From NCBI GenBank assembly GCA_963830385.1, contig CAWHMD010000006.1:310001-374000 (forward strand): a stretch of DNA of 64,000 nucleotides, in the 5' to 3' direction. The position numbers were made by a program, and so were the translations under genes. The notes beneath the pieces are model-generated. The model was not told the DNA's origin, searched no databases, and saw nothing but the letters and a program-made list of their open reading frames with translations. Origin of the DNA: Bog-532 sp963830385 (GTDB lineage: Bacteria; Actinomycetota; Actinomycetes; Streptosporangiales; Streptosporangiaceae). Shown here one piece after another: positions 33,753 to 44,548 of the stretch (position 1 is the first letter of the stretch; the number at the start of each line of letters is the position of its first letter).

Positions 33753-35705
33753 CGTTTCCTCCGGTCGATGGCCATCAGCACGGACGGGGTGGGGGCGGGT
33801 AAGCCCGCCACGCCCAGGGACCGCGCCTGGCGGTGCCACAGCTCGAGCGTCAGCAGCTGCCAGAGCTGCCGGGAGCGGTCCTCGCGCCCGGCCTGCTCGT
33901 CACGGATCAGGCCGAGCAGGGCGTCCCGGCGGATCACGCCGGACCCGGCCAGCTCGCCGCGTACGAGCACGTCCTGGATGACGTCGTGCAGGTCATTCCG
34001 CAGCCAGGCCCGCAGCGGAACTCTGAACGACGCCCGGAGGCCGGCTCACGATCTCGGGCGGCAGCCAGGCAGCGGCCGCCTGCTTGAGCGCGACCTTGCC
34101 CTGCCGCCCGTGGATCTTCGCGCAGCCGGGGATGGAAAAGGCGGCCCGGGCGACCATCGGGTCGACGTACGGGACCCGCACCTCGACCGAGGCGGCCATG
34201 CTGGCCCGGTCGGTGTAGGCGAGGTTGAGCCCGGGCAGGAACAGCCGGGTGTCGGCCAGGCACATCCGGTTGATCTCGTCGGTCAGCATGTTGTCCCGGT
34301 AGACCCGCCGGTGGCTCCCGACCGAGTCGTCGACGTAGCCGGCCAGGTCCGGGCTGACCAGCGCGGTCAGCTCGGGCGGATCGTAGAGGGTGTAGCTGCG
34401 CCGGAAGCGGGCCTCCTCCGGCAGCTCGGCGAAGGTCAGCCGCTTGGCCCAGCGCGGATAGCGCAGGCCCCGGCCGGCCGCGCTGACGGGGAGGTGGCCG
34501 ACGGCGGCGCGCACCCCGGCCCGGCCGAAGCCCGGGACCCTGCTGTAGTCGCTGGCCAGGACGCAGTCCAGGTACTTGCGGTGGCCGCCGAACAGCTCGT
34601 CGGCGCCCATCCCCGACAGCATCACCTTGACGCCCCGTTCGCGGGCCGCCTCGCAGATCAGCAGCGTGTTCAGGGCGGCCGGGTCGCCGATGGGCTCGTC
34701 CAGCACGTCCACGAGGCGGGGCAGCACGGCCACGATGTCGGGCGCGACCTCGATCTCGTGCAGCGTGATGCCGTACTGATCGGCGACCTTGCGGGCGTAG
34801 CGGGGATCGCCGCGTGCGGCCCGGAGCTGCCGCTGGCCGGACCGGAAGGCCACGGTGTAGGCATCGATGCCGGGGGTGTCCCGGTGCGCCAGCACGGTGA
34901 CGATGCTCGAGTCCAGGCCGCCGCTCAGCAAGGTGGACACCGGCACGTCGGAGACCAGGTGGGCGGTGACCGACTCCTCGATCACCGCCCGCAGATCGGC
35001 GGGCGGGCCGTCGGCCGCCTCGGCGGCCACGTCGGCGACCCGCCAGTAGTGCTGGATCGAGAAGTTCCCGTCCGGCCGGAGCCGGGCCCACGACCCCCCG
35101 GGCAGCTTTTCGACGCTCTCGATCGCGCAGCGCTGGTCGGGCAGCCAGTAGTAGAGCATGGACGCGACGAGCGCGCCCGGCTCCATCCGGAGCTCCGAGC
35201 CCACGGCGCTGACGATCGCCTTCAGCTCCGAGGCGAACACCAGGCCCTGGCCGCGCGGCAGGAAGTACAGCGGCTTGATGCCGAACGGGTCGCGGGCCAG
35301 GATCAGCTCACCGGAACGGCCGTCGAACAGCACGAACGCGAACATTCCGCGGAACCGGGACAACGATTCCGGTCCCCACGCCCGCCAGGCCTCGAGCACG
35401 ACCTCGGCGTCGGATCCGGTGCTGAAGCTGGTCCCCTGGCTCACCAGCTCGTTGCGCAGGGCCCGGTAGTTGTACAGCTCCCCGTTGTAGACGAGGGTCA
35501 GGCCGCCCTTGGTCAGCGGCTGACCGGCGGCGGCGCTGAGGTCGATGACGGCCAGCCGGCGGTGGCCGAGGTGGACCGTGACCCGGTCGTCTTCGTGCTC
35601 CCAGTAGCCGGACCCGTCCGGACCGCGGTGCGCGATCCGTTCGGTCATGATGTCGGTCAGCTTCTGGCCGTCGAGCTGCTGGTAGCACCCCGCGATACCG
35701 GCCAC
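33749..35705 (-). pseudogene. Asparagine synthase-like protein, frameshifted, Cys2 absent
   Basis: The layout is AsnB: N-terminal glutaminase-type domain, then synthetase domain with PP-loop LLSGGLDSSIVTVLAH (about residue 255) and LSGMGADELFGGHRKY. Two defects. The N-terminus reads (GTG) AGIAGCYQQ where the family has MCGIAG: the nucleophilic Cys2 is Ala, so glutamine hydrolysis should fail. And after AAAWLPPEIVSRPPGV the frame shifts at about 34035 and stops at 33993, while the next frame continues FRVPLRAWLRNDLHDVIQDV to 33749; one extra base restores a 651-residue protein. The downstream part still looks conserved, so the shift is recent or a sequence error. It may amidate a uronic acid, or be dead. 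Confidence 0.82.
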
Positions 35706-35706
35706 G

Positions 35707-36929
35707 TCAGTCCCCGGCCGGAGCCGCGGCCGGGGACGGCGCCACCGGGCGACCGGTCAGCTGACCGTAGACCTTCAGGTAAGCGCGTCGCTGGTAGGGC
35801 CAGGCGAGCTCCTGCTCGACCCGCACCCGGCCCTGCTTGCCCATCTGGACCCGCCTGCTCTCGTCGTCCATCAGGGCCACGATCGCCTTGGCGTACTCCC
35901 GCACGTCGTTCGGCGTCACGTACACGGCCGCGTCGGCCGCCGAGACCCGGGTCTCCCGCAGGTCGAAGGCGACCACAGGCAGCTCGAAGGCCATGTACTC
36001 CATGGTTTTGTTCATCGTGGACACGTCGTTGAGCGGGTTCTTCGGGTCGGGCGACAGGCCGGCGTCGGCAGTCGACATGATCTGGCCGACCAGTTCGTCG
36101 GGCGCCCGCCCGGTGAACTCGACGTGCCCGGCCAGCCCCAGCTCGTCCCGCAGCGCGACCAGCTCGTCGAAGCAGTCACCGGAGCCGATCAGAGTGAACG
36201 CGATGTCGTCACGGCCCAGCTCGCGCACGACCACGTCGGCCGCCCGGACCGCGATGTCGACCCCGTCCTGGGGACCCATGACGCCGATGTAGGCGGCCAG
36301 GTACTGGCGGCCGCGGCGCAGCTCCGGGTGCGACTCGCCCCGGCGCAGCCGCTCCGGGTCGGGACCGGTCCGCACCACGGTGACGTCTTCCGGCCGCTTG
36401 CCGCTGCGGGTGATCGCCACCTCCCGGTAGGAGTCGTTGGTGGAGGTCACGTGGTCCGCGGTCCGGTGGGTGATCCGCTCCAGCGCCCGCAGCCCCCGGT
36501 ACGGCAGCGACCGGCCGGCCTCCGGGAACCGGGACAAGAACAGCTCGGGGCACAGGTCGTGGTGGTCGAACACGAACTTCGTCCGGTCCAGGGCCCGCAG
36601 GACCAGCGCGATCGGCCAGAAGATGTCCGGGGGGTTGCACGCCTGCATGACGTCGAACCGGCCGCGCCGCCGCGCCCTGGCCGTCTGCCAGGCCGTGGCC
36701 AGGAACGAATAGGCGTACTCGGTGACGAAGCTGAGCTTGCTGCCGCCCGGCGCGTACGGCCGGTACTTGTACAGCTCCACGCCGTCCAGGACCTGGTAGC
36801 GGGGATCGCCCTTGCCCTTGGGGCACACCACCGCGACCTGGTAGCCGTCGGCGGTGAGCGCCTGGCACTCCAGCCACACCCGCCGGTCGAACGGCACCGG
36901 CAGGTTCTGGACGATGATCAGGACCCTGC

Positions 36930-36933
<4 letters not shown>
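35707..36933 (-). CDS. GT4-family glycosyltransferase
   Basis: A 408-residue GT-B enzyme. VLIIVQNLPVPFDRRVWLEC is the N-terminal start typical of capsule GT4 enzymes. Then FVFDHHDLCPELFLSRFP, AYIGVMGPQDGVDIAVRAAD, DAGLSPDPKNPLNDVSTMNK and TMEYMAFELPVVAFDL with the acidic donor-binding residues. Second gene of the operon starting at 38252: it overlaps the dehydrogenase stop by 4 bp and is 1 bp from the AsnB-like start. Transfers a sugar, perhaps the uronic acid made by its upstream neighbour. Confidence 0.87.
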
Positions 36934-38252
<1,319 letters not shown>

Positions 38253-38298
38253 CGCTTCCCCTGCCGTGACCATGCCGGGGTCATCCCTCCCGGCTCCT

Positions 38299-38332
38299 GT
38301 GCATATGAGCGTCAGCAGGCTCGCGGTGATAC
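38299..38332 (-). promoter_or_regulatory. Shared ECF-like promoter, dehydrogenase operon
   Basis: Minus strand: GTATCAC (38332-38326), 16 nt, CTCATAT (38309-38303), extended as CTCATATGCAC, the same 11 bases as the site at 8608. About 50 nt ahead of the start at 38252. Confidence 0.65.
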
Positions 38333-38374
38333 GGCGAAATATCTCCAGCTGGGTAGTTTCCGCCGCCGGCCCAT

Positions 38375-38404
38375 GTATCAGGCCCTGGTGGCGGCGGTTC
38401 TTAA
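38375..38404 (+). promoter_or_regulatory. Shared ECF-like promoter, SDR epimerase
   Basis: GTATCAG (38375-38381), 16 nt, TTCTTAA (38398-38404), about 48 nt ahead of the epimerase start. The -10 is the weakest match of the set (TTC instead of CTC/GTC). Confidence 0.5.
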
Positions 38405-38451
38405 GGAGGTAGCCGAACTCCGCTACGCACGCTCTACGCAAGGGAGACTCA

Positions 38452-39528
38452 ATGCGAGTCCTGGTTGCAGGCAACGGTGGCTACATCGGGGCGGTCCTCG
38501 TCCCGGTGTTGCAGGGAGCGGGCCATCAGGTCGATGGATACGACCTCGGGCTCTACGAAGGCTGCGACCTCGGACCGGTCCGGGAAGGTTCGGCCGCGCG
38601 GCCGCCTCGTGACATCCGGCGGGCCGAGGCCAGCGAACTGGCCGGCTACGACGCGGTGATCTGCCTGGCGGCCCTGTCCAACGATCCGCTCGGCCATCTG
38701 AACCGGGCCGCGACCTACTCGGTGAACCTGGACGGGACGCTGAGCCTGGCCCGGGCCGCGAAGGCGGCGGGCATCGAGCGGTTCCTGTTCGCGTCCTCCT
38801 GCAGCCTCTACGGGGCGGCCGGATCCAAGGCCGTCGCCGAAGACGCGGAGCAGGAGCCAGTCACCCCCTACGGCGAGACCAAGGTGCTGGCCGAGCGTGA
38901 CCTGTCCAAGCTGGCGGACGACAACTTCAGCCCGGCCTACCTGCGGAACGCCACCGCCTACGGCGCCTCGTCCCGGCTGCGGCTGGACATCGTGGTCAAC
39001 AACCTGACCGCCATCGCGATGACCACCGGGCAGGTGCGGCTGGAGAGCGACGGCTCGCCCTGGCGCCCGCTCGTCCACATCGAAGACATCAGCCGGGCCT
39101 TCCTGGCCATGCTCGAGGCCCCGCGCGCGGTCGTCCACGACCAGGCCTTCAACGTCGGCCGGGACGAGGACAACGTGCAGGTCCGGCAGATCGCGGAGAT
39201 GGTCAGGGACGCGGTGCCCGGATCGGCGCTGACGTTCGCCGACGGCGCGGGGCCCGACCTGCGGAACTACCGCGTGGACTTCGCCAAGCTGAGCGACACG
39301 TTCCCGGAGCTGGACCTGCGCTGGACCGTCCGGACGGGCATCGATGAGCTGCTCGACGCCTACACCCGGTACGGCCTGACCATCGCCGACTTCAACTCAT
39401 CGCGGTTCGTCCGGCTGCGGCGGATCCAGGAGCTGCTGTCGGCCGGGCTCATCGACGAGATGCTGCAGCGCCAGACCGGCGAGGAGTTCCCCCGGCCGGG
39501 CGCCCCGGTCGCCCAGGGCACCCGCTGA
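38452..39528 (+). CDS. NAD-dependent nucleotide-sugar epimerase/dehydratase (SDR)
   Basis: A 358-residue extended SDR. VLVAGNGGYIGAVLVPVL carries the GxxGxxG NAD site with one Gly displaced (GNGGYIG). Then AALSNDP, FASSCSLYGAAG, and TPYGETKVLAE with the catalytic Tyr-x3-Lys. RPLVHIEDISRAFLAMLEAP and QAFNVGRDEDNVQVRQIAE are the usual substrate-side segments. It should epimerise or dehydrate a nucleotide sugar. GGGAG precedes the ATG. Monocistronic, with a strong terminator 22 bp after the stop. Confidence 0.85.
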   Translation: MRVLVAGNGGYIGAVLVPVLQGAGHQVDGYDLGLYEGCDLGPVREGSAARPPRDIRRAEASELAGYDAVICLAALSNDPLGHLNRAATYSVNLDGTLSLARAAKAAGIERFLFASSCSLYGAAGSKAVAEDAEQEPVTPYGETKVLAERDLSKLADDNFSPAYLRNATAYGASSRLRLDIVVNNLTAIAMTTGQVRLESDGSPWRPLVHIEDISRAFLAMLEAPRAVVHDQAFNVGRDEDNVQVRQIAEMVRDAVPGSALTFADGAGPDLRNYRVDFAKLSDTFPELDLRWTVRTGIDELLDAYTRYGLTIADFNSSRFVRLRRIQELLSAGLIDEMLQRQTGEEFPRPGAPVAQGTR

Positions 39529-39550
39529 CCGGGCCCGCCTGCTGAACGAA

Positions 39551-39583
39551 GAGTCCCCAGCCGCCGCCGGCGGCTGGGGACTC
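39551..39583. terminator. 15-bp hairpin between convergent genes
   Basis: Perfect 15-bp stem, arms 39551-39565 (GAGTCCCCAGCCGCC) and 39569-39583, 3-nt loop. It serves the epimerase gene and the convergent PhyH gene. Confidence 0.85.
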
Positions 39584-39600
39584 CGTTCTGGTGCTTGTGG

Positions 39601-40473
39601 TCAGGACATCTGGGTAGCGGCCTCGGCCGACCGCGCCGCTTCCTGCTGGCCGAAGACGAGCATGGCGCCGGGCGGCGGTGCCCCGAACAGCCGCACGACC
39701 GTCTCCTCCTCGAAGCTGCTCTCGTCGGCCACGTTCCGGAAGTCGCGGATCGCGGTCCCGGTGCAGTCGGCGTCCACCAGCGGAGCGCCGCGGCCCGCCT
39801 CCAGGTCCTCGACGTCGACGGTGCGGAAGTCGATGCTGTAGCGGGCGCGCCCGGAGGTGTTGGGGATCGACGTGTGCAGCTGCGCACCGGAGAACAGCAG
39901 CACCTGGCCCGGGGCGGGCAGCACGATCAGCTCCTGGCCGGCCTGGTGTTCCCGGGCCCCCGGCCGCGCCTGCCGCTCGCGGGTGACCTGGGCCGCGGTG
40001 GTGAGGCGGCCGACGTTGTTCTCGTAGTAGTCGAAGCTGGCCGAGTCGTTCGGGACCGCCTGATCGAACTTGGACAGGTCGAAGGCCATCGAGTTGTCGT
40101 CCCGGACCGGGAAGATCGGCAGCCACCAGTTGATCTGCTGGGCCGGGGCGCTGTACCAGACGTCGCGGTGCCAGGGGAACGCGAAGGCCACTCCGGTGGT
40201 CAGGTGACCAACCGGGAACGAGGTGCGCGGCTTCGGCACGTCGTAGTGCGTCCCTTCGGCGGGCAGCCCAGCCGACTCGATGATCTCCCGGACCAGCTTC
40301 TTCGACGTGTCCGAGTGGATGAAGCTGGGCTTCCACGCGCCGAGAATCTTCGCCATCTCAGCCGGCTCGAAATGCTCATGCGCATTTTCCGGGTTATACG
40401 GACTGAAGAGCTCGATCAGCTGCTGACGAGCGTGGCCGGCAAAATCGCTGACGGCCGCCAGCCGGGTCAGCAC
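39601..40473 (-). CDS. PhyH-like Fe(II)/2-oxoglutarate dioxygenase
   Basis: At least 290 residues. Metal site: FAFPWHRDVWYS with His102 and Asp104 (H-x-D), and GAQLHTSIPN with distal His200; Arg in RARYSIDFR binds 2-oxoglutarate. That is the phytanoyl-CoA dioxygenase-like set. The GTG at 40473 is the first standard start, but sensible coding (ITVYIDPDGSAADLRQKLYD) continues upstream in frame to a TGA at 40552-40554 with no ATG, GTG or TTG, so translation may begin at a rare codon such as ATT at 40545. AAGGAA lies just upstream of that point. Follows the PIG-L deacetylase gene, and probably hydroxylates a sugar or an acyl decoration. Confidence 0.82.
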   Translation of the reverse strand: MLTRLAAVSDFAGHARQQLIELFSPYNPENAHEHFEPAEMAKILGAWKPSFIHSDTSKKLVREIIESAGLPAEGTHYDVPKPRTSFPVGHLTTGVAFAFPWHRDVWYSAPAQQINWWLPIFPVRDDNSMAFDLSKFDQAVPNDSASFDYYENNVGRLTTAAQVTRERQARPGAREHQAGQELIVLPAPGQVLLFSGAQLHTSIPNTSGRARYSIDFRTVDVEDLEAGRGAPLVDADCTGTAIRDFRNVADESSFEEETVVRLFGAPPPGAMLVFGQQEAARSAEAATQMS

Positions 40474-40565
40474 GACCAGGTTGCCGTCGTAGAGCTTTTG
40501 CCGCAGGTCGGCCGCTGATCCGTCCGGATCGATGTAGACGGTAATGAGAACTCACTTTCCTTCGG

Positions 40566-41216
40566 TTACAACTCGATGATGAGCTTCTGGCTGTGGAAGG
40601 CCTCGGCGTAGGGCGCACGGCATTCCATGCCGCGCAGGCGCGCCATCCCGGTGAAGACCTCGTCGTCCCACCAGTCACGGTGCCGCTGGGAGGGAAAGGA
40701 CTTGTGCAGCAGCTCGACCTTGCGGCGCATCGTGTCAGCCGGCAACGGGAAATAAACGGAGGGCCGCCCGAGGTCGCCGTCCCATTTCGGGATTTCGTAC
40801 GCGAGGCACAGCTGGTCGCGGAAGACGGTCGGGATGATCTCGCCGATCACGCGGTGATCCTGGTGCGCATCGTCCCGCGATGGCGCCAGCACGACGTCGG
40901 GTGCGCAGGTACGCGCGACGGTCTCCAGCGCGTCCTTGGCCTGGTCCCAGACCGCGGGCAAGCGGCCCTCGGGCAGGCGGTGCAGGTCGGTGGCCAGCTC
41001 CGCGCCCGGGGCGAACGCGGCCGCCGCCGCCCGCGCCTCCTGCTGGCGCTCCGGCGTCCCCGTCAGCACCACGTAGCGCACCCGCAGACCGGGGTGGCTG
41101 AGGGCCAGGCTGAGCAGCGTGCCGCCCGCCCCGATCTCGATGTCGTCGGGGTGCGCGCCGATCGCGAGGACGGTCAGCGGGGTGCCGTCCGGCACCGTCA
41201 ACCGCAGCGGACGCAT
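40566..41216 (-). CDS. PIG-L/LmbE family N-deacetylase
   Basis: A 216-residue zinc deacetylase. VLAIGAHPDDIEIGAGGTLL (about residues 15-34) holds the His-Pro-Asp-Asp zinc/catalytic motif, and APSRDDAHQDHRVIGE supplies the distal H-x2-H. Length and order match LmbE-like enzymes that remove acetyl from N-acetyl sugars. In this locus a free amine made here could be the acceptor for the CapK-type ligase. First gene of an operon with the PhyH dioxygenase, under the promoter at 41256-41285. Confidence 0.88.
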   Translation of the reverse strand: MRPLRLTVPDGTPLTVLAIGAHPDDIEIGAGGTLLSLALSHPGLRVRYVVLTGTPERQQEARAAAAAFAPGAELATDLHRLPEGRLPAVWDQAKDALETVARTCAPDVVLAPSRDDAHQDHRVIGEIIPTVFRDQLCLAYEIPKWDGDLGRPSVYFPLPADTMRRKVELLHKSFPSQRHRDWWDDEVFTGMARLRGMECRAPYAEAFHSQKLIIEL

Positions 41217-41255
41217 GAAGCAGCCACCCCCGAGTCAGCTCGATCACGTTCCTGA

Positions 41256-41285
41256 ACTAGAGCGGCCCGGGCTCGACGGTGATAC
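41256..41285 (-). promoter_or_regulatory. Shared ECF-like promoter, deacetylase-PhyH operon
   Basis: Minus strand: GTATCAC (41285-41279), 16 nt, CTCTAGT (41262-41256), about 40 nt ahead of the deacetylase start. Confidence 0.6.
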
Positions 41286-41332
41286 GCAGATCAGCTTTTG
41301 ACCAGTTATTTCGGCCTGAATCAGCATTCGAT

Positions 41333-41362
41333 GTATCACGCGGGGGTCACGGCGGGTCCACT
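41333..41362 (+). promoter_or_regulatory. Shared ECF-like promoter, sugar-phosphate transferase
   Basis: GTATCAC (41333-41339), 16 nt, GTCCACT (41356-41362), about 93 nt ahead of the transferase start at 41455. Confidence 0.55.
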
Positions 41363-41454
41363 ACTCGCGTGGTAGGCCGGGCGGCTGAGGGGCCGGACGG
41401 TAGAGGGGGAGGTGGCCTGGTGGCCAACAACGACACTCACCGGAGCCTTTAACG

Positions 41455-42918
41455 GTGGCCGGCCAGCCGATCATCGCCGAGGCGCTACCCGGGTACCAGG
41501 CGCTGCGGGCAGCCCGCGACTCGGCCTCGTGGACCCGGGCCTACCTCTGGCGGGCGGCCATCGGCGACTTCGCCTGCGCCGTGATCGCCGGGATCGTGGC
41601 CGTCCAGGCCCGGTTCGTGAGCCAGGGCTCTCAGCCGGTCAAGTACCTGGCCTTCACCGGCGCGCTGCCGTTGCTCTGGGCGGGCGCGGTCGCGCTGGCC
41701 GGGGGTTACGACTCCCGGTTCGTGGGCGTCGGCTCCGACGAATTCCGGCGCGTGCTCAACGCCGCCGTCTGCCTGACCGCCGGGGTGGCCATCGTCTCCT
41801 ACGCGTTCAAGCTCGACATCGCCCGCGGCTACGTTGCGCTGGCGATGCCGTCGACCGCCGTGCTCGACCTGTCCATGCGCTACTGGCTGCGCAAGCACCT
41901 GCACCGGATGCGCAGCGCCGGCCAGTGCCTGCGCCGGGTGGTGGTGGTCGGTCACGCGCAGGCCGTGGCCCAGCTGGACGCGATGCTGGGCAAGCACAGC
42001 TACCACGGGATGTCGATGGTCGGGGCCTGCCTGGCCGGTTCCACCCGGCCGCCCACGGTCGGGGATATCCCGGTGTTCGGCGACCTGGACAGCATCACAG
42101 CCGCCGTGGACCACTTCGGCGCGGACACCGTGGCCGTGCTCTCCTGCCCGGAGATGGACGGCAACCGGCTGCGGCGGCTCGGCTGGGAGCTGGAGACGAC
42201 CAGCACCGACCTGTGCGTGGCGCCGGCCCTGCTGGACGTCGCCGGTCCCCGGACCACCATCCGGCCGGTCGCCGGGCTGCCGCTGCTGCACGTCGACCAC
42301 GTCGAGCTGGGCGGGATCAAGCGGGTGGTCAAGGGCGCGCTCGACCGGACCGCGGCCGGGCTGGCCCTGCTGGTGCTGGCGCCCGCGTTCGCGGCCATCG
42401 CGGTGGCGATCAGGGTCACCGACGCCGGGCCGGTGTTCTTCCGGCAGACCAGGGTGGGCAAGGACAACGGCACGTTCCGGGTGTGGAAGTTCCGCACGAT
42501 GGTGGCGGACGCCGAGTCCCGCAAGGCCGAGCTGGTCGCGCTCAACGAGTCCGGGGGCGGGGTGCTGTTCAAGATGCGCCGGGACCCGCGCGTCACCAAG
42601 GTCGGCAACTGGCTGCGGCGCTGGTCGCTGGACGAGCTGCCGCAGCTCATCAACGTCATGACCGGCGAGATGTCGCTGGTCGGGCCCCGCCCGGCGCTGC
42701 CGGCGGAGACCGAGAAGTACGGCCACGACATGCAGCGGCGGCTGAAGGTCAAGCCCGGCATCACCGGCCTGTGGCAGGTCAGCGGCCGTTCCGACCTGCC
42801 GTATGACGAGGCGGTGCGGCTCGACGTACGGTACGTGGAGAACTGGTCGGTCGCGCTCGACCTGCAGATCCTGTGGAAGACCGCGTTCGCGGTGCTGCGC
42901 GGCTCGGGCGCTTACTAG
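41455..42918 (+). CDS. Undecaprenyl-phosphate sugar phosphotransferase (initiating)
   Basis: A 487-residue polyisoprenyl-phosphate hexose-1-phosphate transferase (WbaP/CpsE type). The N-terminal half has about four membrane spans and a CoA-binding-like fold (RRVVVVGHAQAVAQLDAML). The catalytic C-terminal domain has FFRQTRVGKDNGTFRVWKFR, then WSLDELPQLINVMTGEMSLV, GPRPALPAE and VKPGITGLWQVSGRSDLPYD, all diagnostic. It puts the first sugar phosphate on undecaprenyl phosphate. GTG start with GGAG 9 bases upstream. It closes the polysaccharide locus on this side. Confidence 0.93.
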   Translation: MAGQPIIAEALPGYQALRAARDSASWTRAYLWRAAIGDFACAVIAGIVAVQARFVSQGSQPVKYLAFTGALPLLWAGAVALAGGYDSRFVGVGSDEFRRVLNAAVCLTAGVAIVSYAFKLDIARGYVALAMPSTAVLDLSMRYWLRKHLHRMRSAGQCLRRVVVVGHAQAVAQLDAMLGKHSYHGMSMVGACLAGSTRPPTVGDIPVFGDLDSITAAVDHFGADTVAVLSCPEMDGNRLRRLGWELETTSTDLCVAPALLDVAGPRTTIRPVAGLPLLHVDHVELGGIKRVVKGALDRTAAGLALLVLAPAFAAIAVAIRVTDAGPVFFRQTRVGKDNGTFRVWKFRTMVADAESRKAELVALNESGGGVLFKMRRDPRVTKVGNWLRRWSLDELPQLINVMTGEMSLVGPRPALPAETEKYGHDMQRRLKVKPGITGLWQVSGRSDLPYDEAVRLDVRYVENWSVALDLQILWKTAFAVLRGSGAY

Positions 42919-42928
42919 CAGGGGCTCG

Positions 42929-44548
42929 CTAGCGGGGGCGGCTGACGCGGCCCTCGTCCCACACCGGCTCGGTCGTCTCCCGGACCCGGCCGTCCGCCCC
43001 GAACACCAGGTAGCGGTCGAACGACCGGGCGAACCAGCGGTCGTGGGTGACCACCAGCACCGTGCCCTCGTAGGCGGCCAGCCCGTCCTGCAGGGCCTCG
43101 GCCGACTCCAGGTCGAGGTTGTCGGTCGGCTCGTCCAGCAGCAGCGCGGTCGCCCCGGCCAGCTCCAGCAGCAGGATCTGGAACCGGGCCTGCTGGCCGC
43201 CGGACAGCTTGCCGAACGGCTGGTCACCCTGCCGGTCCAGCTCGTACCGGCGCAGCGCGTTCATGGCCGCGCCGCGGTCGCGGGCGTGCTCGTCCCACAG
43301 GATCTGCACCAGCGGGCGGCTGGCCAGCTGGGGCTGGGCGTGGGTCTGGGCGAAGTAGCCGGGCACCACCCGGGCGCCCAGCTTCCACTGGCCCTCGTGG
43401 GCCACGTCCTGCCCGGCCAGCAGGCGCAGGAAGTGCGACTTGCCGGACCCGTTGGAGCCGAGCACCGCCACCCGCTCGCCGTAGAACACCTCGAGGTCGA
43501 ACGGCTGCATCAGCCCGGTCAGGGTCAGCTGCTGGCAGGTGATCGCGCGGACCCCGGTCCGGCCGCCGCGCAGCCTCATCGTGATGTCCTGCGGCCGCGG
43601 CGGCTCCGGCGGCGGGCCGGCTTCCTCGAACTTGCGCAGCCGGGTCTGGGCCGCGTGGTAGCGGGAGGCCATGCCGTCGCTGCGGGCGGCGTACTGCTGG
43701 AGATCGGCCACCAGCCGCTTGAGCTGGGCGTGCTTCTCATCCCAGCGGCGACGCAGCTCCTCGAACCGCTCGAACCGCTGGGCCCGGGCCTCGTGGTAGG
43801 CGCCGAACCCGCCGCCGTGGACCCACACCGCGCTGCCGCCCGGGGCCGGTTCCACGCTGACCAGGCGGCGCGCGACGCGGGCGAGCAGCTCCCGGTCGTG
43901 GGAGACGAACAGCACGGTCTTGCGGGTCTCCTTGAGCTGCTGCTCCAGCCACTGCTTGCCCGGCACGTCGAGATAGTTGTCCGGCTCGTCGAGCAGCAGC
44001 ACCTCGTCCGGTCCGCGCAGCAGCGCCTCCAGCACCAGCCGCTTCTGCTCCCCGCCGGACAGCGTGGTCACCCCGCGCCACTGGGCCTGCTCGTAGGGCA
44101 CGCCCAGCGCGGCCATCGTGCACATGTCCCACAGCGCTTCCGCGTGGTAGCCGCCCGCTTCGCCCCAGTCGCTGAGCGCCTGGGCGTAGGCGAGCTGGTC
44201 GGCCTCGCTGTCCCGTTCCATGACGGCCAGCTCGGCCCGGTCGATGGCGAGAGCCGCCTCTTTGATCCGCGGCGGGGCGACCGAGACCAGCAGGTCCCGG
44301 ACCGTCCGGTCGTCCCGCAGCGAGCCGATGAACTGCGGCATCACCCCGAGCGTGCCGCTCACCGTCACCGTGCCGGCGTCCGGCGAGATCTCCCCGGTGA
44401 GCATGCGCAGCAGCGTGCTCTTGCCCGCTCCGTTGGCGCCGACCAGCGCGGACGGCTCGCCCTCACCGACCCGGAACGAGACGTCGGCCAGCAGCAGCCG
44501 GCCATCCGGCAGGTAGTAGTCGACGTGCGCCGCCTCGACGTGTGCCAC
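42929..44548 (-). CDS. ABC-F family ATPase
   Basis: A 539-residue protein with two ABC cassettes and no membrane part. Cassette 1: LVGANGAGKSTLLRML (Walker A, about residues 36-51) and LSGGEQKRLVLEALL, with VLLLDEPDNYLD. Cassette 2: VLGSNGSGKSHFLRLLAG, LSGGQQARFQILLLEL and LLLDEPTDNLDL. A charged linker (RRRWDEKHAQLKRL) joins them. ABC-F proteins act on ribosomes, either in translation or in antibiotic resistance. This one cannot be split further by eye. It is convergent with, and functionally separate from, the polysaccharide locus. Confidence 0.92.
   Translation of the reverse strand: MAHVEAAHVDYYLPDGRLLLADVSFRVGEGEPSALVGANGAGKSTLLRMLTGEISPDAGTVTVSGTLGVMPQFIGSLRDDRTVRDLLVSVAPPRIKEAALAIDRAELAVMERDSEADQLAYAQALSDWGEAGGYHAEALWDMCTMAALGVPYEQAQWRGVTTLSGGEQKRLVLEALLRGPDEVLLLDEPDNYLDVPGKQWLEQQLKETRKTVLFVSHDRELLARVARRLVSVEPAPGGSAVWVHGGGFGAYHEARAQRFERFEELRRRWDEKHAQLKRLVADLQQYAARSDGMASRYHAAQTRLRKFEEAGPPPEPPRPQDITMRLRGGRTGVRAITCQQLTLTGLMQPFDLEVFYGERVAVLGSNGSGKSHFLRLLAGQDVAHEGQWKLGARVVPGYFAQTHAQPQLASRPLVQILWDEHARDRGAAMNALRRYELDRQGDQPFGKLSGGQQARFQILLLELAGATALLLDEPTDNLDLESAEALQDGLAAYEGTVLVVTHDRWFARSFDRYLVFGADGRVRETTEPVWDEGRVSRPR

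Noticed and set aside
42915..42932. CTAGC/GCTAG hairpin between the sugar transferase and ABC-F genes as a terminator
   Set aside because: Only five base pairs and formed mostly by the two stop regions; too weak to claim.
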